From Rasiella rasia (GTDB lineage: Bacteria; Bacteroidota; Bacteroidia; Flavobacteriales; Flavobacteriaceae), in NCBI RefSeq assembly GCF_011044175.1, contig NZ_CP049057.1, forward strand, positions 310,001 to 374,000: a DNA stretch of 64,000 nucleotides, read 5' to 3'. The notes beneath the pieces were generated by a model, which worked only from the letters and a program-made list of their open reading frames with translations, did no database searches and was not told where the DNA came from. Position numbers and translations under genes: made by a program. Below, in pieces: positions 36,460 to 48,600 of the stretch (position 1 is its first letter; each line of letters opens with the position of its first letter).

Positions 36460-38145
36460 TTAACGCGTGTATTTACGCTTTCTGAAATAGCCAAATGCAA
36501 ATCCAAATACTGCTAACAACGTCAACGGTAGCAGTATGTTAACAAGTTGCCAGTAACTGCGTTCTGCGATTGTTTTTTGTGGATCTAGAAACGGAACAGC
36601 AATTTTCTTATTCCGTATGTTTATAAGTCCGCTATCATCCAACATATAATTCACCGCATTTAGTAAAAACTCCTTATTTCCGTAAAACGCTTGTGTCCAT
36701 TTATCGAACCCTAATTCTAAGGGTCTACCGTTGTCTAACTGATTTTTAATCACGTCGCCATCACTTATTACAAGCATGCGCGTAGGGGAAGATTTGGTTT
36801 TATCTTTTATAGCTGCGGAAAGTTTAAATGGTTTAATTCGGTTCGAAAAAACAGATGGGAATTCACCTTCCAACAAAACAGCTGTTGGGGTTTCGCCAGC
36901 GTTAAATTCTGACGGATTTGGACCTTGATTTACAATACTAAGGGCTTCGGGTATTTCTTTGTTAATATCCAATTCTATTGGAGTCCCTTGCTTCTTTGTA
37001 ATAGGAGAGGAGCTTAGTAAGATGGTTTTCTTTACCGCATTAGGTAGCGTGTCTATACCGCTTACGTATTCAAACTTAACGGCTTCAATGTTGTTTACAA
37101 TAGGGTGGTCGTTTGCGCTTGCGCTTAGTGGGTGATATAACCAAGGATATTTGTTGTATTGCGCATCTCGCTCATCTCCAGATGCCATTACAATTGGGGC
37201 ACAATACACATCTTTTAGTACGTTCGGGTTAATACGTACGCCATATTTAAAGAAAAAATCTCCTAAATTTAATTCTCTAGGTATGATTACAGTATTGCCA
37301 TTCTCAGGATTTTCAATCAATTCTGTGCCGTCAACTAACCAAATAGATGCTCCACCGTTCATGGTAAACTGATCTAAGATATATTTTTCTGCATCGGTGA
37401 ATGCTTCAGTTGGTTTGGCTATTACGGCCAAATCGAAGCTATTTAGCTGCTCTAAAGTTCTCAAAGGAGCCACTGCGGCAGAATCTAAGGTAAAAGGTGC
37501 TGTGTAGTAAGTGTCTCGTAGCGTGCTAAATAGGTCGGCTACATAGCGATCGTCTAGTTCTCCATTTCCTTTTACCACAGCAATACGTTTGCTTTTAGCA
37601 TTTATTAATTTATGAAACCCTTCTGCAAAGGCATACTCTAAATTTTGTACGGAATTGTTTATACGTTCTTCAGATGTAGCACCAAGTGTATTCTTTAATA
37701 AAGGAATTTTAACAGTGCGTTCATTAAAATAAGCAAGTGCCCACGGATACACAATTTCAGTAGAAACTTTACCGTTTTCACGAACTTCAACTTGTGCGCC
37801 CTTCATACCTTGAGAAGCAAATTGTTGCTGTAAAGCTTCTGGATTGTCACTCTCTAACGGATTGACAAAATTGAATTTAATATTAGGGTTGTAATTGGCG
37901 AACTCTGCCAATAATTGTTCTGTTTCAATTTGTAATCTTTTAAACTCTGGTGGAAAATTTCCTTGTAAAAAAACATCAATAACAATAGGAGAGTTTACCG
38001 TAGCAACTGTTTCTTTGGCTTCTTTAGATAGGGTGTAACGTTTGTCTTGCGTCATATCGAAACGACTGTAAACGTAATGAGATACCACATTTACAGCAAC
38101 AATGCAGAGCAATACAAAAACAATATAGACAAACTTGTTTTTCAT
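36460..38145 (-). CDS. gldG: gliding-motility ABC transporter auxiliary protein GldG
   Basis: 561 residues from the ATG at 38145 (MKNKFVYIVFVLLCIVAVNV), which leaves one base after the gldF stop. The frame extends 12 codons upstream inside gldF. An N-terminal membrane anchor is followed by an ABC-type uncharacterised transport domain (TLSKEAKETVATVNSPIVIDVFLQGNFPPEFKR) and a C-terminal membrane span near residue 535 ending in basic residues (RKRKYTR). In Flavobacterium johnsoniae GldA, GldF and GldG form an ABC transporter needed for gliding. Together with the T9SS-tagged giant proteins this suggests a gliding surface apparatus. Confidence 0.95.
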   Translation of the reverse strand: MKNKFVYIVFVLLCIVAVNVVSHYVYSRFDMTQDKRYTLSKEAKETVATVNSPIVIDVFLQGNFPPEFKRLQIETEQLLAEFANYNPNIKFNFVNPLESDNPEALQQQFASQGMKGAQVEVRENGKVSTEIVYPWALAYFNERTVKIPLLKNTLGATSEERINNSVQNLEYAFAEGFHKLINAKSKRIAVVKGNGELDDRYVADLFSTLRDTYYTAPFTLDSAAVAPLRTLEQLNSFDLAVIAKPTEAFTDAEKYILDQFTMNGGASIWLVDGTELIENPENGNTVIIPRELNLGDFFFKYGVRINPNVLKDVYCAPIVMASGDERDAQYNKYPWLYHPLSASANDHPIVNNIEAVKFEYVSGIDTLPNAVKKTILLSSSPITKKQGTPIELDINKEIPEALSIVNQGPNPSEFNAGETPTAVLLEGEFPSVFSNRIKPFKLSAAIKDKTKSSPTRMLVISDGDVIKNQLDNGRPLELGFDKWTQAFYGNKEFLLNAVNYMLDDSGLINIRNKKIAVPFLDPQKTIAERSYWQLVNILLPLTLLAVFGFAFGYFRKRKYTR

Positions 38146-38146
38146 G

Positions 38147-38860
38147 TTACCTTTTCCGCAGTTTAAAAATGGTACAGGCAATAAAAAATCCTGCCACGCT
38201 TAAGAAGTAAATAAGGTCTCGCGTATCTAATACACCTCTCGATATACTTGTAAAGTGTGCCTTTAACCCTAAAAATGATATATCGAGGTTTTGATTCACA
38301 CTTGCCAACCCGTCAAAACCAAAATAGAGTACAAAGCATAAAAAAACTGCGATAATAAATGCCACAATCTGGTTTTCTGAAAGGGTAGAGGCAAATACAC
38401 CTATGGCGGTAAATGCTAAAACTAAAAAAAGCAACCCTAAGTAAGAACCAATAGTGCTGCCAACGTCCCAATTCCCTTCGGGGTTTCCTAAACTAGAAAT
38501 TGTCCAAATATAGAGCAAGGTTGGAAGTAGTGCTAGAATAATTAATACTACGGCTCCTAAATATTTACCTAAAACAATGGCGCGTAACGAAAGTGGTTTT
38601 GTAAGCAGAAGCTCTAGCGTACCCATCTTCAATTCATCGCTAAAGGCACGCATGGTGACAGCGGGAATTAGAAACAGTAAAATCCACGGTGCTAATTCAA
38701 AGAAAGCCGAAAGGTCTGAAAAACCAGCATCTAGGATGTTGTAATCCCCACCAAAAACCCAAAGAAAAAGACCGTTTATCACTAAAAAGAGTCCAATAAC
38801 CAAATACCCAATTGGGCTGGCAAAAAAACTAGTTATTTCTTTTTTAATGATTGCTATCAA
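38147..38860 (-). CDS. gldF: gliding-motility ABC transporter permease GldF
   Basis: 237 residues with six hydrophobic segments. The start MIAIIKKEITSFFASPIGYLVIG and the middle MRAFSDELKMGTLELLLTKPLS are the hallmarks of ABC-2 type permeases of the GldF family. It is the permease partner of GldG, encoded directly downstream; GldA (ATPase) is not in the window. The coupling is tight, with gldG beginning one base past this stop. Confidence 0.95.
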   Translation of the reverse strand: MIAIIKKEITSFFASPIGYLVIGLFLVINGLFLWVFGGDYNILDAGFSDLSAFFELAPWILLFLIPAVTMRAFSDELKMGTLELLLTKPLSLRAIVLGKYLGAVVLIILALLPTLLYIWTISSLGNPEGNWDVGSTIGSYLGLLFLVLAFTAIGVFASTLSENQIVAFIIAVFLCFVLYFGFDGLASVNQNLDISFLGLKAHFTSISRGVLDTRDLIYFLSVAGFFIACTIFKLRKR

Positions 38861-38914
38861 GCTATACTTCTTTAGTTTTAAGTTGCTGAGGCTCTCGATG
38901 TGTTATACGTAACA

Positions 38915-39226
38915 CTAGTCAAGGTTCTCAGATTGAATTTCCTCTATAACATCTACGCTCCAAGCGGCGGCTTTAGAACGAAATTTTGGTTTGGTTGTTG
39001 CCCAAATTCCTTTAAATAAATCACTGCTTCTATAGGCTTCTAAGTCTTCTTCAGAATTCCATTTGCTGTAAGTAAAGAAGGTGTTTAGGTCTTTTTTATC
39101 TCGTAACAGCTTTAAATGTTGACAACCAGGAAAATTTCGAATTTTAGATTTTACAGTTTCAAAATTAGCTAAAAAGGAACTAACCTCCTCTGCTTTAAAC
39201 TCCATCTTTACTATTCTTGTAAACAT
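38915..39226 (-). CDS. antibiotic-biosynthesis-monooxygenase (ABM) fold protein
   Basis: 103 residues. The ferredoxin-like ABM pattern is seen: FTRIVKMEFKAEEVSSFLANF, then FPGCQHLKLLRDKKDLNTFFTYSKWNSEEDLEAYRSS. Members degrade haem, oxidise quinols, or have no known activity. It lies between gldF and the SAM hydrolase gene on the same strand. No substrate can be inferred. Confidence 0.8.
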   Translation of the reverse strand: MFTRIVKMEFKAEEVSSFLANFETVKSKIRNFPGCQHLKLLRDKKDLNTFFTYSKWNSEEDLEAYRSSDLFKGIWATTKPKFRSKAAAWSVDVIEEIQSENLD

Positions 39227-39267
39227 ACTATTCTTAAACGATTTACGAGCTTCTTTTGTGCTATTCT

Positions 39268-40098
39268 CTATTCAAAATTGATGGTTACTGCGTCTCTAAA
39301 CTCCAAACCAAATAGAGTAGATGCACTACCTACTGTAGATGGATTACTTTTGTAAATAGCCAACTCTAGAAATCCAGAAGAGTTCCAAATAGCTAATTTT
39401 TTACCATCTTCTTCGCGTCGCTCTTTTGGAGTTTCAAAATGTATGGCGTCGCTATAATGGGTGTGTATGTTATTAAAACTAGCACGTCTAGCGGTAATTT
39501 TAAAATTCCTACCCTTGCCAATTTTATCAAATAAGGTCTTGTTGATATTGCTAACAACATTTCCGTAATTATCTATATAAATTACATTGCCAATAATCTG
39601 ATTTGCTTCAGAATTAACCACAGGTTGAATGCCAACCAATTGTTTTACTTCTGAAATAGGTTTTCCTATAACTTCAAGGGTTCCTCCACGGGCGATATGA
39701 CAGGCAACTTTCACAAAAACATCGAGCACAGGAAAATTACTTATAATTCGGTCGTGGATATTAATTTCAACAATCTTTTCAGGGTTGATTTCCGAAGTTA
39801 ACATTGATATAATTCCGTTGTTAGCACACACAAAATAATGTCCGTCAAGTAATACTGCAATATGTTTGTTTTCTGGGTTTAATTCAGAATCGATTCCGAT
39901 AATATGAATGGTTCCTTGCGGAAAACTTTTGTATGCATTTTGTATAATATACGCCGCTTCTGTACTATGAAATGGAGAAATACTATGTGAAATATCAACA
40001 ATGCGTACTTCTTCGAGTTCACTGTAAATAGCGCCTTTAACCGCACCCGCGAAGTGATCTTTCTCTCCAAAATCGGTTGTAAGCGTTATAATGGGCAT
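39268..40098 (-). CDS. SAM hydroxide adenosyltransferase / SAM hydrolase (DUF62 family)
   Basis: 276 residues. The family signature is evident: an N-terminal LTTDFGEKDHFAGAVKGAI (catalytic Asp-region), ISHSISPFHSTEAAYII, FVCANNGIISML, and the C-terminal YIDNYGNVVSNI. Members split S-adenosylmethionine into adenosine and methionine using water. The gene is divergent from the PhoH gene with 111 bp between. Its cellular role in Bacteroidota is not established. Confidence 0.92.
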   Translation of the reverse strand: MPIITLTTDFGEKDHFAGAVKGAIYSELEEVRIVDISHSISPFHSTEAAYIIQNAYKSFPQGTIHIIGIDSELNPENKHIAVLLDGHYFVCANNGIISMLTSEINPEKIVEINIHDRIISNFPVLDVFVKVACHIARGGTLEVIGKPISEVKQLVGIQPVVNSEANQIIGNVIYIDNYGNVVSNINKTLFDKIGKGRNFKITARRASFNNIHTHYSDAIHFETPKERREEDGKKLAIWNSSGFLELAIYKSNPSTVGSASTLFGLEFRDAVTINFE

Positions 40099-40209
40099 TG
40101 GTTAATTGTTGATATGTTGTTGAAATTACTAGTACAAAAATAAGGTACTTTTGTGGTTGGAAAAACTATATTTACACATACATTTCTAATGTTATAAACA
40201 ACACTGCTT

Positions 40210-41166
40210 TTGAACGAACTTATCATTGAACTCACCGAGATTAGCCCAAGAGATTTCTTCGGACTGCAAAATGCCAACATAAACCTTTTAAAAAAGTATT
40301 TTCCTAAGCTAAAACTTGTTGCGCGTGGCAGTAAGTTGAAAGCTTACGGAGATGAAGAAGAACTCGAAGAATTTGACAAGCGTATTAGTATGCTTCTTGA
40401 ACATTTTGGTAAGTACAATAAAATAGACGAAAACATAATAGAACGCGTATTGCTAAGTCGTAATAAGGATGAATACGAAACTTCTCCTAGTAGTGGCGAA
40501 GTATTGGTGCATGGTGTAAGCGGAAAATTAATCAAAGCCCAAACTGCAAATCAGCGTAAATTAGTAGAGTTAACGCAAAAAAATGATATGGTTTTTGCCG
40601 TGGGTCCTGCAGGAACTGGAAAAACATATACGTGCGTAGCATTAGCCGTTAAAGCACTAAAAGAAAAACAAGTTAAGCGAATTATCTTAACCCGTCCCGC
40701 TGTAGAAGCTGGAGAAAATTTAGGATTCCTTCCAGGCGACTTAAAGGAAAAGTTAGACCCCTATATGCAGCCTTTGTACGATGCGCTACGCGATATGATT
40801 CCGCATGAAAAACTAGAAAGCTACATTGAAAAAGGTGTTATACAAATCGCCCCTATGGCATTTATGCGTGGTCGTACGCTAGACAATGCTTTTGTGATTC
40901 TAGATGAAGCACAAAACACAACCCATGCACAGATGAAGATGTTTTTAACGCGTATGGGAAAAAGTGCAAAATTTGTAATAACTGGCGACCCAGGACAGAT
41001 AGATTTGCCGAGACGTATTATTTCAGGGTTAAAAGAAGCACTCTTAGTATTGAAAGATGTAAAAGGAGTGGGCATTATATTTTTAGACGATAAAGATGTA
41101 ATTCGTCACCGTCTTGTAAAAGAAGTGATAGCAGCGTATAAAAGCATCGAAAATTTAGACTCTTAG
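40210..41166 (+). CDS. PhoH family ATPase (PhoL/YbeZ-like)
   Basis: 318 residues, starting at TTG 40210 ([17 protein letters not shown]), the conserved flavobacterial N-terminus; there is no upstream ATG. Walker [12 protein letters not shown] is near residue 137, [23 protein letters not shown] follows, Walker B is [10 protein letters not shown] near 235, then [11 protein letters not shown]. PhoH-like ATPases are linked to RNA metabolism and ribosome maturation, often with YbeY. It is followed by purC after 82 bp. The last ~230 bp of this gene, the spacer, and the start of purC are duplicated in decayed form at 50774-51125. Confidence 0.95.
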   Translation: MNELIIELTEISPRDFFGLQNANINLLKKYFPKLKLVARGSKLKAYGDEEELEEFDKRISMLLEHFGKYNKIDENIIERVLLSRNKDEYETSPSSGEVLVHGVSGKLIKAQTANQRKLVELTQKNDMVFAVGPAGTGKTYTCVALAVKALKEKQVKRIILTRPAVEAGENLGFLPGDLKEKLDPYMQPLYDALRDMIPHEKLESYIEKGVIQIAPMAFMRGRTLDNAFVILDEAQNTTHAQMKMFLTRMGKSAKFVITGDPGQIDLPRRIISGLKEALLVLKDVKGVGIIFLDDKDVIRHRLVKEVIAAYKSIENLDS

Positions 41167-41320
41167 ACAAAATATAAATTATAATCATATAATATCCATT
41201 CAAGGCATTATTTGGAATATTGTTACTATTAAAAACCTACAATTAGCTATGAATACTATAATAGATACTAATTTTAATTTTCCAGGTCAAAAATCTGTGT
41301 ACAAAGGAAAGGTAAGAGAA
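40939..41320 (+). repeat. parent copy of the duplicated phoH-purC junction
   Basis: This segment (phoH 3' end, intergenic spacer, first ~70 bp of purC) is the intact counterpart of the degenerate copy at 50774-51125. The two are in direct orientation about 9.8 kb apart. Confidence 0.75.
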
Positions 41321-42199
41321 GTCTATACCTTAGCAAATAATCAGTTGCTAATGATTGCTACCGATAGGTTAAGTGCTTTCGATGTGGTGATGCCAAAAGG
41401 AATACCATTTAAAGGACAAATTTTAAATCAGATAGCTACTAAGATGATGCAGGATACTGAAGATTTAGTCCCTAACTGGCTAACTGCTACTCCAGATCCT
41501 AACGTGGCGGTAGGAGAAGCTTGTGAGCCATTTAAAGTTGAAATGGTTATTCGTGGTTACATGAGCGGTCACGCTGCGCGCGAGTATAAAACAGGCAAAC
41601 GGATGCTCTGTGGTGTTGCTATGCCAGATGGTATGAAGGAAAATGATAAATTTCCACAGCCAATAATTACACCTGCTACGAAAGCTGAAATGGGCGATCA
41701 TGATGAGGACATTTCTCGAGCTGAAATTTTAAATCGTGGTATTGTATCTGAAGAAGATTATGTTGTGCTAGAAGACTACACAAAAAAACTCTTTAAGAGA
41801 GGTACCGAAATAGCCGCTAGCCGTGGGCTGATTTTAGTTGATACCAAATATGAATTTGGAAAAACCAAAGCAGGAAAGATTGTGCTTATAGATGAAATAC
41901 ACACTCCAGATTCTTCGCGTTACTTTTATGCAGATGGCTACGAAGAACGCCAACAAAAGGGAGAGGCCCAAAAACAGCTTTCTAAAGAGTTTGTGCGCCA
42001 ATGGTTAATACAAAATGGTTTTCAAGGCTTAGAAGGACAGAAAGTGCCTTTTATGAGTGACGATTACATTGCGACGGTTTCAGAAAGATATATAGAGTTG
42101 TATGAAAACATTACTGGAGAAACCTTTGTTAAAGGTGATGTGGCAAACATTGAAGCAAGGATTGAGAAAAATGTAATTTCATATTTAGACAAAAATTAG
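41249..42199 (+). CDS. purC: phosphoribosylaminoimidazole-succinocarboxamide synthase
   Basis: 316 residues, of the longer SAICAR synthetase type usual in Bacteroidota. Motifs: [11 protein letters not shown] near residue 20, [39 protein letters not shown] near 97-115, and [17 protein letters not shown]. It joins aspartate to CAIR in purine synthesis, using ATP. The gene looks intact. Its first bases are part of the duplicated junction seen again at 51080-51125. Confidence 0.97.
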   Translation: MNTIIDTNFNFPGQKSVYKGKVREVYTLANNQLLMIATDRLSAFDVVMPKGIPFKGQILNQIATKMMQDTEDLVPNWLTATPDPNVAVGEACEPFKVEMVIRGYMSGHAAREYKTGKRMLCGVAMPDGMKENDKFPQPIITPATKAEMGDHDEDISRAEILNRGIVSEEDYVVLEDYTKKLFKRGTEIAASRGLILVDTKYEFGKTKAGKIVLIDEIHTPDSSRYFYADGYEERQQKGEAQKQLSKEFVRQWLIQNGFQGLEGQKVPFMSDDYIATVSERYIELYENITGETFVKGDVANIEARIEKNVISYLDKN

Positions 42200-42257
42200 T
42201 CATAAGTTACTTCCTACAACACCTTCATTTATTTTGTAATTTATTAACATAGAGTGT

Positions 42258-42273
42258 TAAAACGTACGTTTTA
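42258..42273. promoter_or_regulatory. 16-bp perfect palindrome upstream of the beta-helix giant gene
   Basis: TAAAACGTACGTTTTA is its own reverse complement. It shares the ACGTA core with the paired operators elsewhere, but not their 10-bp spacing. A candidate regulator site. Confidence 0.4.
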
Positions 42274-42565
42274 TAGTTTGTTAAAGTTTCCGCATAAGAA
42301 ATCTAATTGAAACGAAAACTGTCTAATTTATAATTCACTATCCTACTTAAAATCAGTTATTACTTCTATTCTGAAACACTGTACTCTAAAACTTAATGAG
42401 ATGTTAAAAAACTCATCCTCAGTTATTTTAACATAATTTAAGAAAACCAGCCCTTCGCTTCGTTCGTATATTTTAATAAGTCGAGCACTTCTCACAAGTA
42501 GTGCGACCTAACTAATGTACCGAAGAAAATGATAACAACATTAAATTGCATTTCAATTTAGACGA

Positions 42566-42606
42566 AAGTATTACGCGCTATAGAATAGCTGGTAATACTT
42601 TTTTTT
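42566..42606 (+). terminator. strong hairpin with T run in the leader of the beta-helix giant gene
   Basis: AAGTATTAC (42566-42574) pairs perfectly with GTAATACTT (42592-42600). Inside, GCTAT/ATAGC form a second 5-bp stem with an AGA loop, separated by a 2x2 internal loop. A run of eight T ends the structure. It could terminate purC transcription or act as an attenuator. Confidence 0.6.
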
Positions 42607-42656
42607 GTGCGTTGTATTTCTCTTTACATATAAATTATTAACCTAATAAATTAACT

Positions 42657-45600
42657 ATGAAAAGCAAAATTACTCGAAATTGGATTTTACTTGTTTCAAT
42701 TTTACTTACCACTACATTGTCTTATGGGCAGTTTGTGGTCCTTAACAGCAATAATGCGGGCGCAGGATCATTACGACAAGCTGTTTTAAATGCCAACGCT
42801 GCCCCTGGTTTAAACACGATAACCTTTGATTTGGCTACAGATGGAGTGCCTATACTTCTGACTGCTGGTATAACAATTAGTGATGATGTCACTATAACAG
42901 GAAATGGTTCAGGAACCACCATTATAGATGGAAGTTCAGGGGCCAATAGATTTCTTGCAACTGGCGGAACCAATACTTCTTTCGATGCAGTAACCATCCA
43001 AAATTTCTTACATACAAGTACTACGGAAAATGGAGCGGCTATTGCTATTGTTGGTGGGTCACTTACCGTAACAAATGCAGTTTTTGAAAACAATGAAAGC
43101 AACGGTGCTGTAGGAGGTGGAGCCGTACTTGTTAGAAACGCAACAAGCTTATTTACGAATTCTACTTTTACCAACAACCGGGCTGTAAATACAACCTCTG
43201 GTAGCGGGGGGGCTATTTTGGTAGATGTGAGCGGAGTTGCCACAATCTCTGGTTCTACGTTTAACGGAAATACTGCTGTACGGGCTGGTGGCGCCATTGA
43301 AAAAAATGGTACTGATATGCTAACCATTACCGATACCAGCTTCGATGGAAATGTTGCTTCTGGAGGAACAGCACCAGGAAATGGTGGTGCCTTGCATATT
43401 ACGGGAGCGGCTAATTCAACCATTACAGGTGGTATTGTTTCTAATAACACTGCCGTAGAAGGTGGTGGATTTTGGAACGGAACAGGACTAATGACTATGA
43501 ATGGAATTAGTTTTGATGATAATATTGCTACTGGCGGAACAACTGGTGGTGGTGGTGTGTTCACAGTAGGTGGACCATTAACAATTATAGATTCTAACTT
43601 TAATAGAAACATAGCTACTACGGGATCTGCTTCTGGAGGTGCTATTTTTGCTGCTGCAAATGCTGTGGTTGACATAAATGGAATGCCAACAGGAGGATTC
43701 TTTCAGGAAAATCAAGCCAATAGAGCTGGTGGAGCCATTGAAATGTCTGCTGGAGGAACTTTAACTATTGCAAATAGTAACTTAGGAAACAACATAGCAA
43801 ATGGGGCTCCTGGAAATGGGGGTGCAATTCACTTAACAGGAAATGCTAATTTAACAATATCAGATTCTAACGTTGCAGCAAATATAGCTGCTCTTGAAGG
43901 AGGTGGATTATGGAATGGATCAGGAACTATGACCGTTACAAATACTACCGTTACTGGAAATGACGCCCAAGGTGGCGCTGCTGCAGATGACGGTGGAGGA
44001 GGAATCTTCAATAATGGTGGATCACTTATAGTTGATGGTACAAGCACAATTACTGGCAACACCGCAACGGGAGCATTAGGCTCTGGTGGTGGAATTTTAA
44101 CGTTAGGTGGAACACTTATAGTAGATAACATTACGATTTCAGGAAACACAGCCAATCGCGCTGGTGGTGGAATTGAAATCAACGGTGGTGCAGGTTACGC
44201 TTTTACTAACTTAACACTTGATAATAACAGTATTGCAACTCCAAACCCAGGAAATGGTGGTGGATTGCACGTAACGGGCAACGTAGACACATCTTTTACA
44301 AATTGTGTTATTACAAATAACAATGCCAATGAAGGTGGTGGACTGTGGAATAATGCTGGAAATATGACAATTGTTTCCTCTACTATCACTGGAAATTCGG
44401 CACTTGGAAATGCAACTGGTGGTGGAGGTATCTTTAATCTCGGTCCTGGCGATGTAAATATAGACGCTACAACAACATTAAGTTCAAATATTGCGTCTGG
44501 AATGACTCCCGGCGGAAGAGGAGGAGCAATATTCAACAATACCGATGGAACACTTACCCTAGCTTCTGGACTTAACATTAACGGAAACTACGCGAGTAGA
44601 GCAGGTGGTGCTATCGAAGATGCTTCTAACGGATTACTAATCTTGAATGGTATCGTTATGCAAGGAAATGCAGCTGGAGTGGATATCGGATTAGGGAATA
44701 CAATTATGCCAAATCCTGGTAATGGAGGTGCATTACACCTTTCAGGAACTACAAGTGCAACTCTCGATTTTTTCAGTAACGTATCAAATAATCAGGCGGC
44801 TTCTGAAGGTGGCGGATTGTGGAACAATTTAGGTACGCTTACTGTGAACCTTCCTATCATGGACGGTAATATTGCCTATGGAGACGATGCTACCAATGGT
44901 GGTGGTGCTATATTTAACAATGGTGGTACCCTTTCAATAAATGGCGGTGCATATTCAAATAACACTGCTTTGGGAACTTCTGGTTCTGGGGGTGCGGTAA
45001 TGAGTACCGATGGTACAGTTACCATCACAGATGTGGTAATGGCTTTCAATAGCGCTAACAGAGCAGGTGGTGCTATCGAACTAATAGAAGGTGCCTTAGA
45101 TGTAAGCGGAAATTATAACTTAAGTCAGAATAACGCGGGTGCCAACCCTGGTAACGGTGGGGCAGTTCATATTACTGGAGCTGCGAACTCTACATTTACC
45201 GGCGGATTGATACAAAACAATATAGCAGGCCGTGAAGGAGGAGGACTCTGGAACGGAACAGGAACTATGACCGTTACCAATACAAATATCTCTGGTAACG
45301 ATGCGCAAGGACCTGCAGGAGATGATGGTGGTGGTGGAATATTTAACAACGGTGGTGCCCTTATTGTTATGGGAACATCTGTTTTAGACGGTAACTCAGC
45401 ATCTGGACTTTCTGGTTCTGGAGGTGGAATTTTCAACTTAACACCTGGAACACTCGTTGTAGACGGAGTAGAAATAACAAATAATACGGCTAACAGAGCT
45501 GGTGGAGGAATTGAGTTAAATGCGGTAGCGGGAGAAACATATAGTTTTGATGACATAACATTAACAAATAATAGCATAGCTACTCCTAACCCTGGAAATG

Positions 45601-48600
45601 GTGGTGGTTTACATATTACCGGAGCTGGAGATGTGAATATTTCTAACTCTTTAGTAGATGGGAATAGCGCCAACGAAGGTGGTGGTTTATGGAACCACAA
45701 CGGTAACATGACTATCACTAATACTGTTATAACAAATAATTCTGCTCTCGGACCAAATACCGGTGGTGGTGGTCTTTTTAATCTTGGAGGAGGAACACTC
45801 GCTATAGATGTGGCAAGTACTTTAACAGGAAATATCGCTTCTGGTGCGACCCCTGGGGGACGTGGAGGAGCAATCTTCAATAATACTGGCGGTACTTTAA
45901 CAATTGCTCCAGGTAGTACAATAAATGGGAACTACGCAAGTAGAGCTGGTGGAGCTATTGAAGACGCCTCAGGAAATACGCTTCTTTTAGATAATGTAAC
46001 GCTTAGCGGAAATGCTGCTGGAGTTGATATAGGTTTAGGAAATACAATTACTCCTAACCCTGGAAATGGTGGAGCAATTCACTTATCAGGTACTTCAGGA
46101 CTGACAATTAGTAATTCATTAGTAGATGCCAATTTAGCCGCTTCTGAAGGTGGCGGACTGTGGAATGGATTGGGAACAATGACCATAGACGCAGTGCAAA
46201 TCACAAATAACATAGCAAGCGGTGCTGCCGGAGATAATGGCGGTGGAGGTGTTTTTAATAATGGTGGAACACTAGACATATTAACTGGAACCAATATCAA
46301 TAATAATTTAGCCAACGGAGCTTCAGGTTCTGGTGGAGCACTATTATCTACCGATGGTACTGTAACTATTGCTGATATTTTTATTGATCAAAACAGTGCT
46401 AATAGAGCTGGTGGTGGAATTGAAATTATAGATGGAACTGTAAACCTTACAGGCACAGTACTTGTAAATAATGATGTAAATGGTACAGCAGGAACACCTA
46501 GTCCTGGAAATGGTGGTGGTATGCATGTCACAGGTATTGCAACGATAACTGTAAGTGATGCCTTAGTTGGTAATAACGAAGCTTTTAACGAAGGTGGCGG
46601 ATTATGGAACCAAGCTGGGAGTACCATGAATGTGACTAATACATCTCTAAATCTAAACCTTGCCGTTTCTGGCCCAGGTGGAGGTGCTATTTTTAACAAT
46701 GGTGGAGATATGAATATTGACGGCGGAAATGCAATCTCTAACAAAGCTACAGGAATCTCTGGTTCTGGTGGTGGATTACTTTCTACAGATGGTATCATTA
46801 CTGTGACAAACGGAATGTTTGACGGAAACAGTGCAAATAGAGCCGGTGGTGGTATTGAAATTGTAGACGGTACACTAAACTTAACTGATACAACCCTACA
46901 AGGAAATGACGTAAGCGGGAACGCAGGGACCCCTAATCCTGGAAACGGAGGGGGAGTTCATATTACAGGAGTTGCTACTACAACAATTACAAACGGGGCG
47001 ATTACATCTAACGACGCCGCTAGCGAAGGTGGTGGTTTATGGAATCAAGCTGGAAGTACAATGACAGTAGACGGTACATCAATCGATAGCAATCAAGCTG
47101 GAGGTGCCGCTGCAGACAATGGTGGAGGTGGAATTTTCAATAACGGGGGAATTCTTATTGTACAAAACCTTAGTAGCATTAATAACAATGCGGCAACTGG
47201 AACTGCAGGTTCTGGTGGAGGAATTCAAAACGTTGATGGTGGTTCTGTTACTGTAACAAATTCAGCAATAACAAATAATACAGCGAAAAGAGCTGGTGGT
47301 GGAATTGAAGATAATTCTACTGGCGCAGCAGGTATAATTACTTTAACAGATGTAACCTTAGACGATAACTTCGTAGGAACTGCACCAGGAAATGGTGGTG
47401 GCTTACATATGACTGGTCCTGGAACTTCTACAATTACAAATGGTTCGGTTTCAAATAATAGAGCAACACTAGAAGGTGGTGGTCTGTGGAATGGATCTGG
47501 AACTATGACAGTAGATGGAACCACCGTAGACGGCAACACGGCAAACGGAGACATGGCCAACGAAGGTGGAGGAGGTATCTTCAACAATGGAGGTACACTT
47601 GATGTTATCAATGCAACCATCACAAATAATATCGCCGATGGATCTTCAGGTTCTGGTGGTGGTATTTTAAACGATTCAGGTACAATTACGGTTGCCGACA
47701 CAGAGATCTCTGGAAACACATCTATGAGAGCTGGTGGAGGAATTGAAGTTGCCTCAGGTGGAGGAACGACTACACTTACGAATGTAGATTTACTAAACAA
47801 CACTACAGCATCTGCTCCAGGAAATGGGGGAGGACTGCATATTACAGGGGCTGACAATAGTACTGTAACAGGTGGAACGATTTCAGGAAATACTGCAGCC
47901 CTAGAAGGTGGTGGATTATGGAATGGATCAGGAACTATGAGTGTAGACGGAGCTACTATTGATGGTAACACGGCAAGCGGTGATGGAGCGAACGAAGGTG
48001 GAGGAGGTATCTTCAACAATGGAGGTACACTTGATGTTATCAATGCAACCATCACAAATAATATCGCAGATGGAGCCTCAGGTTCTGGTGGTGGTATTTT
48101 AAATGACTCAGGTACAATTACGGTTGCCGACACAGAGATTTCTGGAAATACATCTATGAGAGCTGGTGGAGGAATTGAAGTTGCCTCAGGTGGAGGAACA
48201 ACTACACTTACGAATGTAGACTTACTAAACAACACTACAGCATCTGCTCCAGGAAATGGAGGAGGACTGCATATTACAGGGGCTGACAACAGTACTGTAA
48301 CAGGTGGAACGATTTCAGGAAATACTGCAGCCCTAGAAGGTGGTGGACTATGGAACGGATCAGGAACTATGAGTGTAGACGGAGCTACTATTGATGGTAA
48401 TACCGCAAGTGGAGCCATGGCGAATGAAGGTGGAGGAGGCATCTTCAACAATGGGGGTACACTTGATGTTATCAATACAACCATCACAAATAATATCGCA
48501 GACGGAGCCTCAGGTTCTGGTGGTGGTATTTTAAATGACTCAGGTACAATTACGGTTGCCGACACAGAGATCTCTGGAAACACATCTATGAGAGCTGGTG

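Larger units (their letters stand above)
42200..42656. other. 457-bp intergenic leader upstream of the beta-helix giant gene
   Basis: No gene is seen. Contents: a 16-bp perfect palindrome TAAAACGTACGTTTTA (42258-42273); an imperfect hairpin GTCGAGCACTT...AAGTAGTGCGAC (42479-42508); and a strong terminator-like hairpin (42566-42606) only 50 bp before the ATG. No convincing TAnnTTTG box was found between that hairpin and the start codon. Confidence 0.6.

Noticed and set aside
42722-46798. Several minus-strand frames rich in Pro-Pro-Pro
   Set aside because: They are reverse readings of Gly-Gly codons (GGT/GGA) in the beta-helix gene.
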